DNA from: Sisyra terminalis
Lineage: Eukaryota > Arthropoda > Insecta > Neuroptera > Sisyridae
Assembly: GCA_958496175.1 (NCBI GenBank)
Contig: OY292275.1
Location: forward strand, 21,762,001-21,826,000
DNA: 64,000 nt
Direction of reading: 5' to 3'
Below are positions 46,213 through 58,548 of this stretch, piece after piece. Made by a program: the position numbers and the translations under genes. Positions within the stretch are counted from its first letter, which is position 1; each line of letters begins with the position of its first letter. The notes beneath the pieces are model-generated. The model searched no databases. It had not been told where the DNA came from and saw nothing but the letters and a program-made list of their open reading frames with translations.

Positions 46213-47965
46213 ATGAGTAGGTATTTCCTTATTTCAAGATAATTAATTTGGATATTTCTTTGTATACTGCATTCAAGCTAACTAAGATACTATGAAATCA
46301 TTAACTATAATAAGTAGGTATCACAGCAAGAAAAAAGTATAAATAATTTTGAATTTCTTCACTATAAAACTTAAATAATTAATTTATTAAAAAATACGAT
46401 TAATTCGATCGAACGTATAGCCAATATACCAGCTAAAAGAAATATTCCAATCATATTTTAGGTTTGGATTTTATGATACGTCCTCCGAAGCGAGTGAATA
46501 ACGGCTTGTCTTATTATAAAATTAAAATAAGTTTTCAAATTTCAGAAAATAAGTCATTTGGGGAATTAAATTTGAGGAAATCACCGAGAGCGAATGAATT
46601 ATGTTTTCGTTTTACCTTAACTTTTTATGACTAATTTAATTTCTTCTTTTTGTGTGTTTTATTTCTTTTGAAACTAATTTTTGTTTTATTATTCTTTCTT
46701 CTTTTTTTGTGATTTATTTTGGTTTTATTCACGATAACACAAATGAGCCTTTAGTCATGATAAATTTGAAGTTTTTAAAAATGTTTAGCATATCGTTACA
46801 ATATATTAATTGTTTAGTTACGAAGTAGTGTTCATAATTCATTATTTATATAATTTAAAGGAAAAGAATCTTTTTTTGGCTGATATTAAAGGTTCGAAAA
46901 AAACCCAGTTGTCTCCGAGAATATAAAATAGCAATCGAAAAAAGAAAATCAGGATAAAATCCTCGTACCCAAATGAATAATTTATATTCATATCCAATTT
47001 GAAGAAACCGAATTTTTTCAGCGTCTATTTTTGTCAATATTAATGAACTCGTCGAAGGTAAATATCTACTGAGAAAACGTTCTAGACGACGATGCGACGA
47101 ATCGAGTGGCAATCTTAAAAACAAATACACCTTTAAAATGCGAAATCCAAGATTGTCGTAAATTCTCCATCACCTCTTTCTTACCGCAACTTGAGAGCAT
47201 TTTCCATGGAATTAATGTAAGCTTGAACTTCGTTTCAAACAATTAAGTTGTTACAATATTGGTTATTGTTGTTCAATGCGAGTGAAATGCCGGTTAATAA
47301 ACAGGAGTTGGGAAGAATCTGGATGAAACGACAACATTGTCGTAGTTACCGCCTTCACCATTGCCAACCATGCCGCCACTCCCAACGTTCCTGTTTCAAC
47401 AACGCACCAAACCCAAGTTTAAATTCTACCAGCGTTTACGAAATACCGAAACAAGAAATCGAAATAAACGTCACAAGACTTAAAAACACAAAACAATACA
47501 AATCACGTTGAAACAATTTTCTACGTTTACCAACTGTCTTGGCAGTTATTTTTTTTAACTTTTAGTCTTAGAATAAAGTTATTTTCGCTCTTAGGTATAT
47601 GTAGAAAAAATATCCTGTTTCGTGTACTATAAGGTAAAAGATCAAGAGATTCTATAAGTAGGAAAATACAGATAAGAACATCATTCGTACTGTTGAAGAG
47701 TGTGCGAATAAGAAAAGAAGAGATTCAAGACTTTCCTACAGGATACATGGCGAATGATTGTGGAATGAGAATAAAGTGTAAAAGAAAACCAATGCTGTCA
47801 CTTGAAATTGAGATTCATAGCGGACCTCGAAGCTGCTGAATGTTGTACAGAGAAAAAGAATAAGGGATCGAGATGATATGGGAATAGGCAATATGATATA
47901 GAATGGTGAGAAGGTTGTTTCACATATTCTATGGTTATACAGTTAACACTCACATACTCTTATGT
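46213..47965. other. No gene recognised
   Basis: Contains ORFs 46855-47130 minus (91 codons) and 47248-47511 plus (87 codons, rich in His, Arg and Cys). Neither shows a recognised domain, signal peptide or splice context that would support a real exon. Confidence 0.45.
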
Positions 47966-47967
47966 AC

Positions 47968-47969
<2 letters not shown>

Positions 47970-48001
<32 letters not shown>
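47970..48001. repeat. AT dinucleotide microsatellite
   Basis: About 16 uninterrupted AT units. Confidence 0.95.
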
Positions 48002-48004
<3 letters not shown>

Positions 48005-49764
48005 TTAATATATAGTGAAGAAGTGCACAAAATGTTTATGTAGTAGTATTTTCATGGGAAAATGGTTTAGATACTTTTGTTTCTCCTATGTCTCATTTGC
48101 AACCACCAGCTCCATCCCCATTCCTGTCACGCAACCAAACAGTGTATGGTTTTCGAGTTATTCATAGCACGTTCTTTTATGGGTAAATGGGGTTTTAGGG
48201 TGAAATATCAAAGCTTTTTATGTGGAAATTAGGATAACTGAATATTTATTTTAAAAAATAAACCCTCTCTTTTTATGTAATTACTAGTTTGTTAGGAGCA
48301 TGCATCACCAAATCGATAAGAAATATTCAGGGGTTTTTAACAATAATGAAAACTCAAATAATCCTCTTACAATTTGATTTCTAGATGTAATGCTACTACA
48401 TTTAATGCACTTAAAATAATACAATATTTATTCAATGGGGTTTCTGATCCAACAAAAAGTTTTCACAAAAAGTTTTAGCAGCGAGAATTATTAAAAGATA
48501 ATGAAAATGAGCTCATAGTATAGATGCATTGATTTTGTATTTAAAACATATAACATTTCTTTTTGTAAGGCAAGTATCGAAGTAAGCGAATCGAATTTTT
48601 GATATTATGAAAAGTTTAAAAAAAAACTTAAAAGAAAAATTAATTCGTTTTTAATTTAATTTTTTTTTCGTTCTTCTTAGCACTCCTGATATTCTATTAA
48701 AACTTATTGAATGAAAACAGAGCAATGTTCCCAAAATATTTGTTTACGTTTATATTCATATGATTTTAGGGTCCAATTCTTAGTAACCTCACACACTTTA
48801 TAATGTAATGAAAGAATGTATGAATAAGTTGTTTTTACTATTCTTTTTTACAAATGTGTAGAAGTGGAATTTATAGAAGTCATCCTATCGAATCCTTAGC
48901 GAACGTAAGGTATTAACATATCATATAGTTGGCTTTAAATATATTTTTAGTCATTTTTATAATATTGTCGATATTATAACATATTTACACTGTACTGTGT
49001 TAGTTTTCATCCGATGTTTTGATCACTTGGGCAACACTGCGTGATGTTAAATTAATACGCAGCAAGGAAACTTAAATCTTTCCATATTAAAAGAAAGTAA
49101 AAGGAAAACCAACAGAATATTGCTTTTTTATTGATATATTTCTCCTTCTTCATCTTCTTCGGTATAGTCCACAGATCTGTATAAATGGATCGCACACTGT
49201 GTAGTAAATAATAAGTCACACTAGAAATAACCCCAAGCTCCATTTACGTAGGCCCAAATTTAGAATGAACTTAGTTATAATGCAACAACGCCTATGTTGG
49301 AAATATTGGAAGAGACATATATATAAAAGTCTTTTTTCTCTGGTGTGGGCAACTGAAGAAATCAAAGCAAGTAAAAAGCAAGCGCTTATTTGTGTAGCCA
49401 AGCGCTTATTGGCAGTTAACTGCCTGTTGCTGATTTTAGTTCACATAAAAACTGTACCCACGTAGATAGCGCTTCGAACGCCACACTTGATTTTTCGGCT
49501 CATGTCTCTTTACAACCGTCAAATCTGGCAACGTTGCATATTCTACTTTGTTTTAAATTCCATTCGGGATTTTTTGTTAAATCAATATGGGTCTATTAAT
49601 TCGCGAATTAAATTAAAAACAAAGTTGAAAATGTAACGTCATCAGTTTCGACGATTGTAAAAGGAACAGCAGCTGATTTTTCTTGTTTCTTTTTGACCCC
49701 ATACGCACGGTCTATCCATATATGCATAACAATGGTATAGCCGCAATAGTATACCCAATGGTAT
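48002..49764. other. No gene recognised
   Basis: 1.7 kb AT-rich; short overlapping ORFs on both strands at 49216-49465 without motifs. Confidence 0.5.
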
Positions 49765-50010
49765 AGTTGTGAGCTCACCGTTTTTGCCCTCCACATTTCT
49801 TCTTTTTTTCTTATTGCTTATTCTCCTTTCTCAGATCTGCCATCGATTGTTTGATGTAGATTTCCCATCTTGAAATTAGTTTTCTTCTTCGTCTTTTTCC
49901 TGGATATTTCCATTTTAATACTCATTTTAGTCATCTGTAATTTGGCATTCTTTGGACATAACCATACCATTTTTATGGTCTCTTTTCTAGGGTCCTTATC
50001 ATAGAGCATT
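49765..50010 (-). pseudogene. RTE-like retrotransposon ORF C-terminus, second copy
   Basis: Minus-strand reading across two frames: a WYGYVQRMPNYR-like block, VLKWKYPGKRR, and KMGNLHQTIDGRSEK, then stops followed by a GGQKR-type segment. Same order and same KMGNL-x-x-x-x-D-x-R variant as at 17341-17660, so both belong to one RTE-like family. Only the last about 80 codons remain. Confidence 0.55.
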
Positions 50011-50756
50011 TAAATTCCTTTTGTCGTGATATTTTTTAAAATTTAAAAACCTCACGAAATAGAAACAGTAATATATACTGTAGATACATGAAAGTATCAT
50101 TGGAGACTAGTAATGAGTAAATATTACCGGAGAAGTAATTCCTAAACTTGTATTGATTTAAATAGTTATTTATCTTTTATTTGGTCTCCTGCTCGTCTTC
50201 AAGCGTAGAATAACTTAACGGACGTTCTAAAGTTTCCCCTGTCTTTGGAAATCTTAACAATTCTTCTACATTGAAATCGCATAATCAAACACCTTATCAC
50301 GTAATCCCATAAGCCACCGGCAAACACCTTATGAAAAGCCATCAACTAAATAGCAGAAGAAACTAAACACTGTAGCTTTGATTAAAAATAGATCATATTG
50401 CCTGCTCACGTGACCATCTACTTAAGAAAACTCAATCGAAGAAAATATGGCCTTAAGGCAGTGAAGAACTATCAGTTTCTCACATTATTCTTTTGTGCAC
50501 CAATCTCGTGCAACGCACCAATCTCGATTGATCCTTAAAAATAAAACAACGAAATTGGTCAGATGCTTAAGTTGACCACGTTCCCAAATCTGATGAAGTG
50601 AATCTTGAAATCCATTGCGTTACTGGAAAGCAACTAGAATACTATCAAACAATAGCAAAAGTATTATCAACGAAAAAAAAACCAACAAGGCGCTGTGATT
50701 ATAGACGAACATATATGTACATATTTGCGGTTGTTAAAGTCAATCTTGAGTCAAGC
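50011..50756. other. No gene recognised
   Basis: AT-rich; a small direct duplication GCACCAATCTC occurs at about 50506 and 50516-50526. Confidence 0.45.
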
Positions 50757-50905
50757 CTACAGATGGCCGAGTGGTTAAGATGGCCACTCCAAATAAGTAG
50801 ACGTAAGGTTCGATTTTCGTATCGAACTGTCCACTGGTTTTTTGACACGGTTTTTTTTATTAATTCTAGAGTCATTAAAACCTTAACAGTTTTTAAGCTA
50901 CTTTA
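50757..50905 (+). mobile_element. tRNA-derived SINE, copy 3 (best preserved head)
   Basis: Box A TGGCCGAGTGGTTAAG (50764-50779) and box B-like GGTTCGATTTTC (50807-50818) are 43 bases apart, as in a Ser/Leu-type tRNA head. The body ends TTATTAATTCTAGAGTC ATTAAAACC (about 50857-50882). It matches the copies at 34131 and 42770. The ORF 50598-50906 reads through it by chance. Confidence 0.75.
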
Positions 50906-53591
50906 AATAACAACAATCATGAGTTTTGTTAAGCTATAAGTAATGCTTGTTTAGTAATACGAGTAATCTCTGTAGATATAGTTACTTTTTTTAATGTGAA
51001 ACTTTCAACTCATTTTTATTTCGTCCCAAAAAAATTAAAATTTGATATAGTTTTTAATTGTCGTTGGAGTAGAATTGGTAGTCGAATTATACTGTTTATT
51101 ATGTTTTTCTTCTTTTTTTTTTGGCTAATTTCACAAACAAACCAGCAAAAAATATGCAGTCGCTATAAAACTATAAAAATAAATAATAAATGTCTTACAA
51201 ACATAATTATAATAGTATATACACATTTCAATTTGATATCGATCTGTAAATGGTAATATGATGTTTCAAATTACACTATCAGCATTTTTTACTTAGTATT
51301 CATATCTTTCTTATTTTATTGTATAATGATTATATTTTATTTATTCTTCTGAATTTTATCATGAAATATGCACACATAAAACATTTTCTATAAATATTTT
51401 CCCATACTCTTTGCGACCCATTCCACAGTCGCGAACGCAATCAAGAGAGAAGACGATCAGAAGCATCCAAAGATTTGATTCAATTTTGATGCAAATGTGC
51501 ATACAACGTATTCAATTTTCCAAACGAATTTTCTACAGTCTGATGCAACCACAACAGTGGTACAAACTACTCGTGCACTTAACCATGCAAATTCATTGCA
51601 GAAAACTGTATGAAACTGCATCGTCTCTAAACACATAATTAAAAACGAAGAATATTTTAGTCTATTTCGAAATTCATTAAACTCATACGTAACAGATATA
51701 TAGGACGTCTTTCCTCTCCATTTTCTTGATGGCTCTTTATTAATGTAAGTTTTCCTTATTTCTATGAACACATTAATTTTCTTTTTGCAACGTTTTCATC
51801 GTTGACTGTGGTTCGTTGGTATTTTTAAAAATTAAACAAAAAATCTTTTGCTTTTGGAATATATCCAAACATTTTCTCCAAATGATAGCAAAGAAAAATA
51901 CATTTTTTTTTTCATTCCCTAAAACATCCAATTTAAAATGTATCATTTATTTAATTAAAAAATTTATTACTTCATCCCCTTTTTAACATACATATATATA
52001 TATCATTTGTTAAACCTTCTCACTCGACCCTTTTCGTATGGAACTCATTTTTTCATTTTGCGCAAATAATTCATTGGCTCATAAAAAATTACCATAAATT
52101 TCAATTAAAATTTCATAAATAAAATAAAATTCCCCACCCAGTTGTCTTCTTAAGCATTTAAATTTTATGTACAATATTCAAAATAATCCGCCATTCTTAA
52201 AACTTCCCCGTCACCCATTTTCCAGTACAAACTCGAGCGTTTTGCCTCTTTTGCTCTTAACCGCCGCACAATATGTTGTCATCGTCATCCCCAAAGTATA
52301 TTGCCATCTCAAAATTCAATGAAATATTTATGAAAAGGTCATTCAAAGCTATCGTCGCAAATTAAACGTTTTATAAATTCATGTCATTGCGCCATATTCT
52401 TAAGATTAATACATTTATATTTACAGGGGCAAATCAAACGGAGAGCACGATAAAATTATAAATCATTAATTAACGTCCAAAAGCGCATAGAAATGTATTG
52501 TGGAAAATGTTTTCGCATTTTCAATACCCCCTAATAATTCAACATCAATATGAAATAAATGGTTATAATATAATAAAATTTTACTTATTACATAAAAATT
52601 AATGTTAATTTCCCCCATATATTTCCTTTTTCCAACAAACTCGGTTTTAAATCCTTAATGAGAATTGTAAATTACAATCAATGATTTTAGCTGAACAAGA
52701 ACCCTATTCTCTTTGTGACGACAAATTATGACCTAAAACTCAAATTATTAACATAATTTACTCGGCATTATGAAAATAATATTTAATTTTTATCTTGATT
52801 AATTGTTTTATTCATACGCATTCATTGTTCGTTTAATGTTATCCTTTTGTTAAATAAAAAAAATCAAAATACACAATGAATAAATAATGTTTCTTTTGTT
52901 TACATATCTTTACCCAAATAATTGCTAGGTATTTATGCAATATTTAGTTTTCATGGCTAATAAGAATATTAAATGCACTTAAAAAATTTCGAAATCAAGG
53001 CAACAGTTATAAGGTTTTCAACTGTAATGCAGACATTTGTGCTCATCTCATTTGTAGAGAAAGTACGAAGAGAACATCAACTCGTTATTGTACGTTGTGG
53101 CCACATTCAAACGAAACATCGTTTTCAACAACTGTGGGAAAAGGTGACTCATTCATTCATATGAGCTTTTAAAGTTAAACAGTAAATGGTAAGCTTTTAT
53201 GTGACGCGTGATGCTTTTAAAAAGAGCGTTTTAACAAATAAATTACGATTTCCAAAAGTAACCTTTCTTTATTTGTTTGTTTTTTTTTAAATGGAAATAA
53301 TTTTACTAACAAATTGAAGTGCAATAATCTAGCAATTAAAAGGGGCAAATTAGGTAAACAGTTCCATTCATTTTTGTGCTGAATCTTATTGATTTTATTT
53401 TTGTACTTATTGGCATGTATGGAAATTAGTATTACAACAACCACAGAAGTGAAAACACGTCTATCAAAAATGGAAATTAATACAATGGAATTCACTATCT
53501 GGAAAGATATCAAATTTTTCAATGATATCATTTTTTCAAATGAATCAAATAAACGTTATATTATATATTTGTTTATATAATTCTTCTGTAC
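50906..53591. other. No gene recognised; possible conserved non-coding stretch
   Basis: 2.7 kb. The opposed ORFs 51411-51638 and 51457-51771 show no recognised motif. Around 52300-52500 sequence complexity is higher, with TTTATGAAAAGGTCATTC, ATTAAACGTTTTATAAATTC and CATTAATTAACG, which look like clustered homeodomain/caudal-type and nuclear-receptor half-sites. This is a visual impression only. Confidence 0.4.
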
Positions 53592-53599
53592 GTGTGCAT

Positions 53600-54659
53600 T
53601 AGGGTGTCCGTTATTTCGCAAATTGATTTTTTTACAGCGATCGCCCCCCTGAATTTTTAGTTTAATATATAAAAAAAATATCCAATACAATTAAGCTCTT
53701 AATTTCTTGATTAAACCGTGCCGGAATTATGTTACTTTTACCATTTAAATAACATGGGATTATTTGACTTTTTATTTTTTTCTCAGAAACAAATAGATAA
53801 AAAGATTTAAGGTCAAATTATTCTGACGTCAAATTTAACGTTCTACAAAAAAAGTTGTCTTATGAATTTTCGATTAAATCACTCCATTAAAAGTTATTCA
53901 ACATTTAACTTTTTAACGACAAATCAATCGACTATAGGCTCAATAAAAATGATGTTGACTACAAGTTCTAAGAAATTTCTCATAGATGGCGTCAAGTGAA
54001 ATGGTAAAAATTCGAATAATAATTGAACTTTTGTCGATAGTCTCATTAATTAGTATGAAATTCACACTTCGTAGGTACAAAATATTGATTAAAGTACGAA
54101 AATTTATCCTGGATAAATTGAATTTCACGACTATAGCGAATTCGGATCTTATGTCACCGGTTTTAATTGTCAAAAATGATTTTTTATTTGTTTAATTTTC
54201 TGTTCAAGCCATAAAATTAACACAAATAATCACTTGCGCTGTAATGATAAAATTTTTTATCTTCACTTCCAATTATTTTATAGTTAAAAAAAGTAAAATG
54301 AGCAAAAAGTTGGAAATATTGCAAGATTTATACTAGGCACAAGTGAAATGTTGAATAACTTTTTATGGAGTGATTTAATCGAAAATTCATAAGACAACCT
54401 TTTTTGTAGAACGTTAAATTTGACGTCAGAATAATTTGACCTTAAATCTTTTCATCTATTTGTTTCTGAGAAAAAAATTAAAAGTAAAAAGTCAAATAAT
54501 CCCATGTTATTTAAATAGTAAAAGTAACATGATTCCGGCACGGTTTAATCAAGAAATTTAGAGCTTAATTGCGTTGGATAATTTTGTTTATATCTTAAAC
54601 TAAAAATTCAGGGGGCGATCGCTGTAAAAAAATCAATTTGGGAAAAAACGGACATCCTA
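53600..54659. mobile_element. 1,060-bp hAT-like foldback element with perfect 8-bp duplication
   Basis: GTGTGCAT lies directly before (53592-53599) and after (54660-54667). The ends are TAGGGTGTCCG and CGGACATCCTA. Each end continues into an inverted arm of about 325 bp (53600-53925 and 54335-54659) containing CAGCGATCGCC, CGGCACGGTTTAATCAAGAA, CAAATAATCCCATGTTATTT and ACGTTAAATTTGACGTCAGA. The 400-bp centre has only chance ORFs (53940-54195). An 8-bp duplication with a TAGGG terminus points to the hAT superfamily; P elements also duplicate 8 bp. Non-autonomous. Confidence 0.8.
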
Positions 54660-54667
54660 GTGTGCAT

Positions 54668-55141
54668 GTCTTTAACCATTGGACCGATTTTGATGATTTT
54701 TTGAGTGTATTTAAATGAGCCCCTAGATGGTTTAGATATTCACAATAGAGTCCCGATTTCATTTAATATTTAACAATAAGATATTAATTTTTTTGAAATT
54801 TAAAGCTTCATACAGGTTAATAAAATAAAAAATAAAAAAACACTATTTTGAAGCTGATATTTATGGAACTGTGATCAACATGGTTGTAGGATTCGAGAAA
54901 TGTATATTTTTATATTAAATGCTTAAATTGTGAAAGGGAAAACAAAATGAAAAAAAATATTCATAAAAACAGAAACAGTGATAAGCAATTACAAAAGAAT
55001 CAAAATCACCAAAACAACAATAACAACAAATTAACAAGAGAAACATGTTTGGATTTTAATTTGACTTCTCAAAATGTGAAAGATTTCCTTATATGATCAA
55101 AGAAATTAACAGTTTATTAAAAAGAGAGGAAGCGTTTTATT
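54668..55141. other. No feature recognised
   Basis: AT-rich spacer. Confidence 0.45.
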
Positions 55142-55144
55142 AAA

Positions 55145-55396
55145 CCAGAGTAGCGTAACGTGGTGGGTGATGGCGGGCTATAACTCCGGGTGACACACGA
55201 AAATGGGGCGGTATATTGACATTGATAATTCCATAAAAAAAATACTTTTGAAAAAGCACAAAAAGTACATTCTTAAATAGTTAAAGAATTTAAAAATATT
55301 TGGCTTTTTACCAATTTTCTTGACTAATAATGCAAATAGGGGGTGGCGAATTTCTGATCGGCCCTGGGTGGCAAAATCATACTCTACGCTACTGTC
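55145..55396. mobile_element. MITE with CAG(AG)TAGCGTA ends
   Basis: The left end CAGAGTAGCGTAACGTGGTG and the right end, on the minus strand CAGTAGCGTAGAGTATGATT, are imperfect inverted repeats. GC-rich subterminal sequence (CTCCGGGTGACA on the left; GGCCCTGGGTGGCA on the right) is typical of hAT MITEs with CAG-GGCGTAGCG ends. No clear 8-bp duplication was found, so the superfamily is tentative. Confidence 0.5.
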
Positions 55397-56398
55397 AAAG
55401 CGACTTATAGTGGTATATTACATATCTTATATTGACTAAAAGACTATGGTTCACTTCGAGCTGTAGCACAAAAGGATAAAAACAATTAGCAGAATAAAAT
55501 CGGAACATTGAGAATATTAAGTGACTAATACATATTAGAATACACATCGGTATGCAAATAGGTGGATCATCTTATCTATATGCTGGATTATCGAATGATA
55601 AAAAAAAACAAATAAGTTGTTTAAAGAAGTGCTAAAGAAATTAGGAACAATCTAGTAAGCATTCAGTTTCTAACTAATGACTTTATGAGTTTATTAACCA
55701 AAAGAACACAATTTTAAAGGGTACAAATAGTCTAAAACTAAAACGTGTTTATCAATATCTGATAATATGTATATATTAGAACTAGACTAAAATTTTACTC
55801 TCACCCGAAAATTTAGATATTTTTTCCTCCACTTTCTCTACACAGTTACCAGTTACTGCACTATCTGAATTAAAATGAAGTCATGTCAATTGGTACCATA
55901 GAAATTTCACGTAATATATTTCAACCAAAATAAGAGTACGAACAAAATTTACTTTGAAAGTTAAACAAGTTACTAATTTATCTTATTTTTGATTTCGAAA
56001 TTACGTAGTTACTAATGGTTTAATCATGTTCTCACTATCAAAGCTGCTGATATGTATATTAAAAAGATTTATTTCTGGACTAAATGCATAATTTTGCTAA
56101 TCCATGATTAAATGCATAATGTATACTTTCAGAATCAATAGCCAATTATTGAGATGTTGTAATATTTCACGATTAATTCTAATCGTGAAATCACAACGTA
56201 ACCATTTTTTGCAATGCACTGGAACAAGTATTCAACCGAACTTTCGGTTTCCATAAAATATTTGCCGAAATTATGACAAAAATTGTAACTACGTTTGTGT
56301 GTTTTCATGTGACTCTCGACATTTAGTAAGTAGATTAAGTATGTATTCGTATTTATTAATTGTAGGTACCTTTATTTCAACTACTAAAATAAATGCCC
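55397..56398. other. No gene recognised
   Basis: AT-rich. A perfect 12-bp hairpin ATTTCACGATTA/TAATCGTGAAAT with a 4-base loop lies at 56164-56191. Confidence 0.5.
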
Positions 56399-56402
56399 TT
56401 AG

Positions 56403-57120
56403 GAGGTTACATGAGTTTCACGGCTTTAAAAAATGTTTTTTTTTATTTATATTATTAATTTCTTCATTATCTCTAGAATAGTGTTTTAAATTTTCAAGTT
56501 GATCCGAATAATAGTTTCGGAGTCTTGGAAGCTCAGTTCGTCGCAGTTATATCAGTGCAGTTCCTCATCTATTGTCGCGTTTTTCTCAAAACCGTATTTT
56601 CAAAGACGGTTGTCTAGATTTTTCGAGAATAACTCTGCCGATTTTAATGAAATTTTATACAGGATTTTGAGATACAATTCACAAGAGCTTGAACGAAGGT
56701 TTTTTTTTTAATTACAACTAATAAAATAAAAATGCCGAGCAAATTTCACCGTTTGTATTTGTTTGTAAAAATGTTTTCCAAAAATCCAATTTTCCTTCTT
56801 TTTTTTCCTGCGTTCAAGGTTTTGTCTACGGTCTAAACTAAAACACGTATTATTTTTTCATTTTGGATGATGAATTCTGTCATGAATTCTGCTGTCAACG
56901 TGAACACACCTTTTTTCCGAAGGGTTACCGGAAATAACGTAGCAATAGCAGAGTCTTAAATATTTTTCTACGAAAATTTCAGAAATTATTTGCCAAATGT
57001 TTTTGTTTATGACAGTAAAAATTTTAAATAAAATATTTTATTTTTTATATGGGGAAAAAAAAAACAATAAAAATTGTTTAAAATAAGCTGATTTTTTCTC
57101 GATTAAATCCATGTAACTCC
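56403..57120 (-). mobile_element. TTAA-flanked non-autonomous element, copy 3
   Basis: On the minus strand it begins GGAGTTACATGGATTTAATC next to TTAA (57121-57124). The other end, on the plus strand, begins GAGGTTACATGAGTTTCACG next to TTAG (56399-56402), probably a mutated TTAA. It aligns nearly end to end with 16259-16955, including TTTCTGAAATTTTCG/TTTCTGAAATTTTCGT, ACCCTTCGGA and TGACAGCA blocks. The ORF 56499-56711 reads the element and has no recognised domain. Confidence 0.7.
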
Positions 57121-57204
57121 TTAATATGGACTTATTCTTTTTTTTTTTGATTTAGCACTTTTACTAAAAAAGCGAAATAAATAAATAAAAAAATATTATT
57201 GACA

Positions 57205-57288
57205 AAAGGAAGGTTTGGCTTCAATCGAAACTAAGAAGGAAGCAGAGATTCGGTTTCGGTTATAAAGACTAGTTCTTATCGAACACTA
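57205..57288. mobile_element. hAT-like terminal fragment, second copy
   Basis: CAATCGAAACTAAGA, GATTCGGTTTCGGTTATAAA, GACTAGTTC and terminal TATCGAACACTA parallel the 5745-5849 fragment. It lies just outside the TTAA element. Confidence 0.45.
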
Positions 57289-58548
57289 ATTACTCATTTT
57301 ATTAGTTGATAAATCAAGTAAATGATACAAGATATGTTATTTAAAAATTTTAAAAGAAAGCTAATTCAAATTACTTTGTAATATTTCTTATCATTTCGTA
57401 GATTCTAAACAATACTCATATCATAATATCAAAACTAAACAATATCATAATAAAAAAGTAAATTTGACCTGGGAATACAAAAGTGATTTTTTTTTCTTTT
57501 TGATTAAATACCGAGACATGGTAAACTATTAAAAAAATATTATTTTTTTTCAGTATCAATGATAAAATAAAAGACGTCTTATTAGTTATCTCACTTTAAC
57601 TCATTTTTAAGCATCAATATTGACCATATTGATTCATTATTTGAGTGTTTATAAATAATTTACTTAATATTTGCTGAAAGATAGAGCAGCTTTGAGATAA
57701 AATCAAACTATTTTTTTAAAAATTTTAACTTCCGATATTTGTTATGTTCAACACTTAGTTTGTGTAGCACAATTTTATACTACGTTCACTACACACGTTT
57801 CTATTCCCATTTCGTAGTTCCATCAAAACCAAATACATTCATCCTCGTAAAATAAACATTCGTATAGTACGTTCCTGTACATACGTATGGGACCTGTCTT
57901 TTACTTTTCACGTCGAAGAAGATAGGAGAGGCGATTTCACCCATAAGAATCTCAAGAGATGTATGAAGATTTTATGGTACGAGAAAGTATCAAACAAAGA
58001 CAATATAACGACGAGAAAGAAAGAGTATCTTTTTCTAACCATACTCCACATTCTGTCAACTATCAGAATTGGGTACACATGCTCAGATTCAAATGTTGCA
58101 GCATCAAGGAAGGACGACTTAGCAATATCGCTGTTGAAACAGAGGAGCGTTGGCTCGCGTCGCATTTCTAAAAGATAAACTTGAATTTATCCCTCAACAT
58201 CATCCTACTATTCCCTCCTTGAAAGTCCTGATCCCCTTAGCAAGTTTTGAGCTATTCCTCTTGTGGCATTTGATCTCCCGTTTCTTAGTTGCAGCTCGAC
58301 AAAACGGACGAGTGAACGAACCACCGGAAACCAAACCGGGAATTTGCTGTGTAATATACAGATCAGTAGAGAATTTCTACGTGTCGAAAAAGAGTTGGCA
58401 CAATGATAATAAAGAAGTCCGAAATGTTTATATACCAATATTCTATGCGACATAATATTGAAGTTTGTTTCACAATTTTATTTAAATAACAAGAAAAGTA
58501 TACCGACGGCACCTACACTTCCGTCCCTCCGTAATTAAGGAGCTTTAT
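57289..58548. other. No assigned gene; island of overlapping ORFs at 57900-58455
   Basis: Between 57900 and 58455 GC is higher than in the flanks and frames stay open on both strands (57908-58165 minus, 57959-58178 plus in two frames, 58150-58455 plus for 101 codons, 58208-58453 minus). No residue pattern was recognised in any of them. It could be an eroded exon, a transposon remnant or chance. Confidence 0.35.

Noticed and set aside
47248..47511. 87-codon ORF rich in Cys and His
   Set aside because: The Cys and His residues do not form a recognisable zinc-binding spacing and no exon context was seen.
50764..50820. Functional Ser/Leu tRNA gene
   Set aside because: Same reason: no acceptor-stem complementarity, and the shared downstream body marks a SINE copy.
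53940..54195. Overlapping ORFs in the centre of the 53600-54659 element
   Set aside because: Open on both strands with no recognisable transposase motif; taken as chance.
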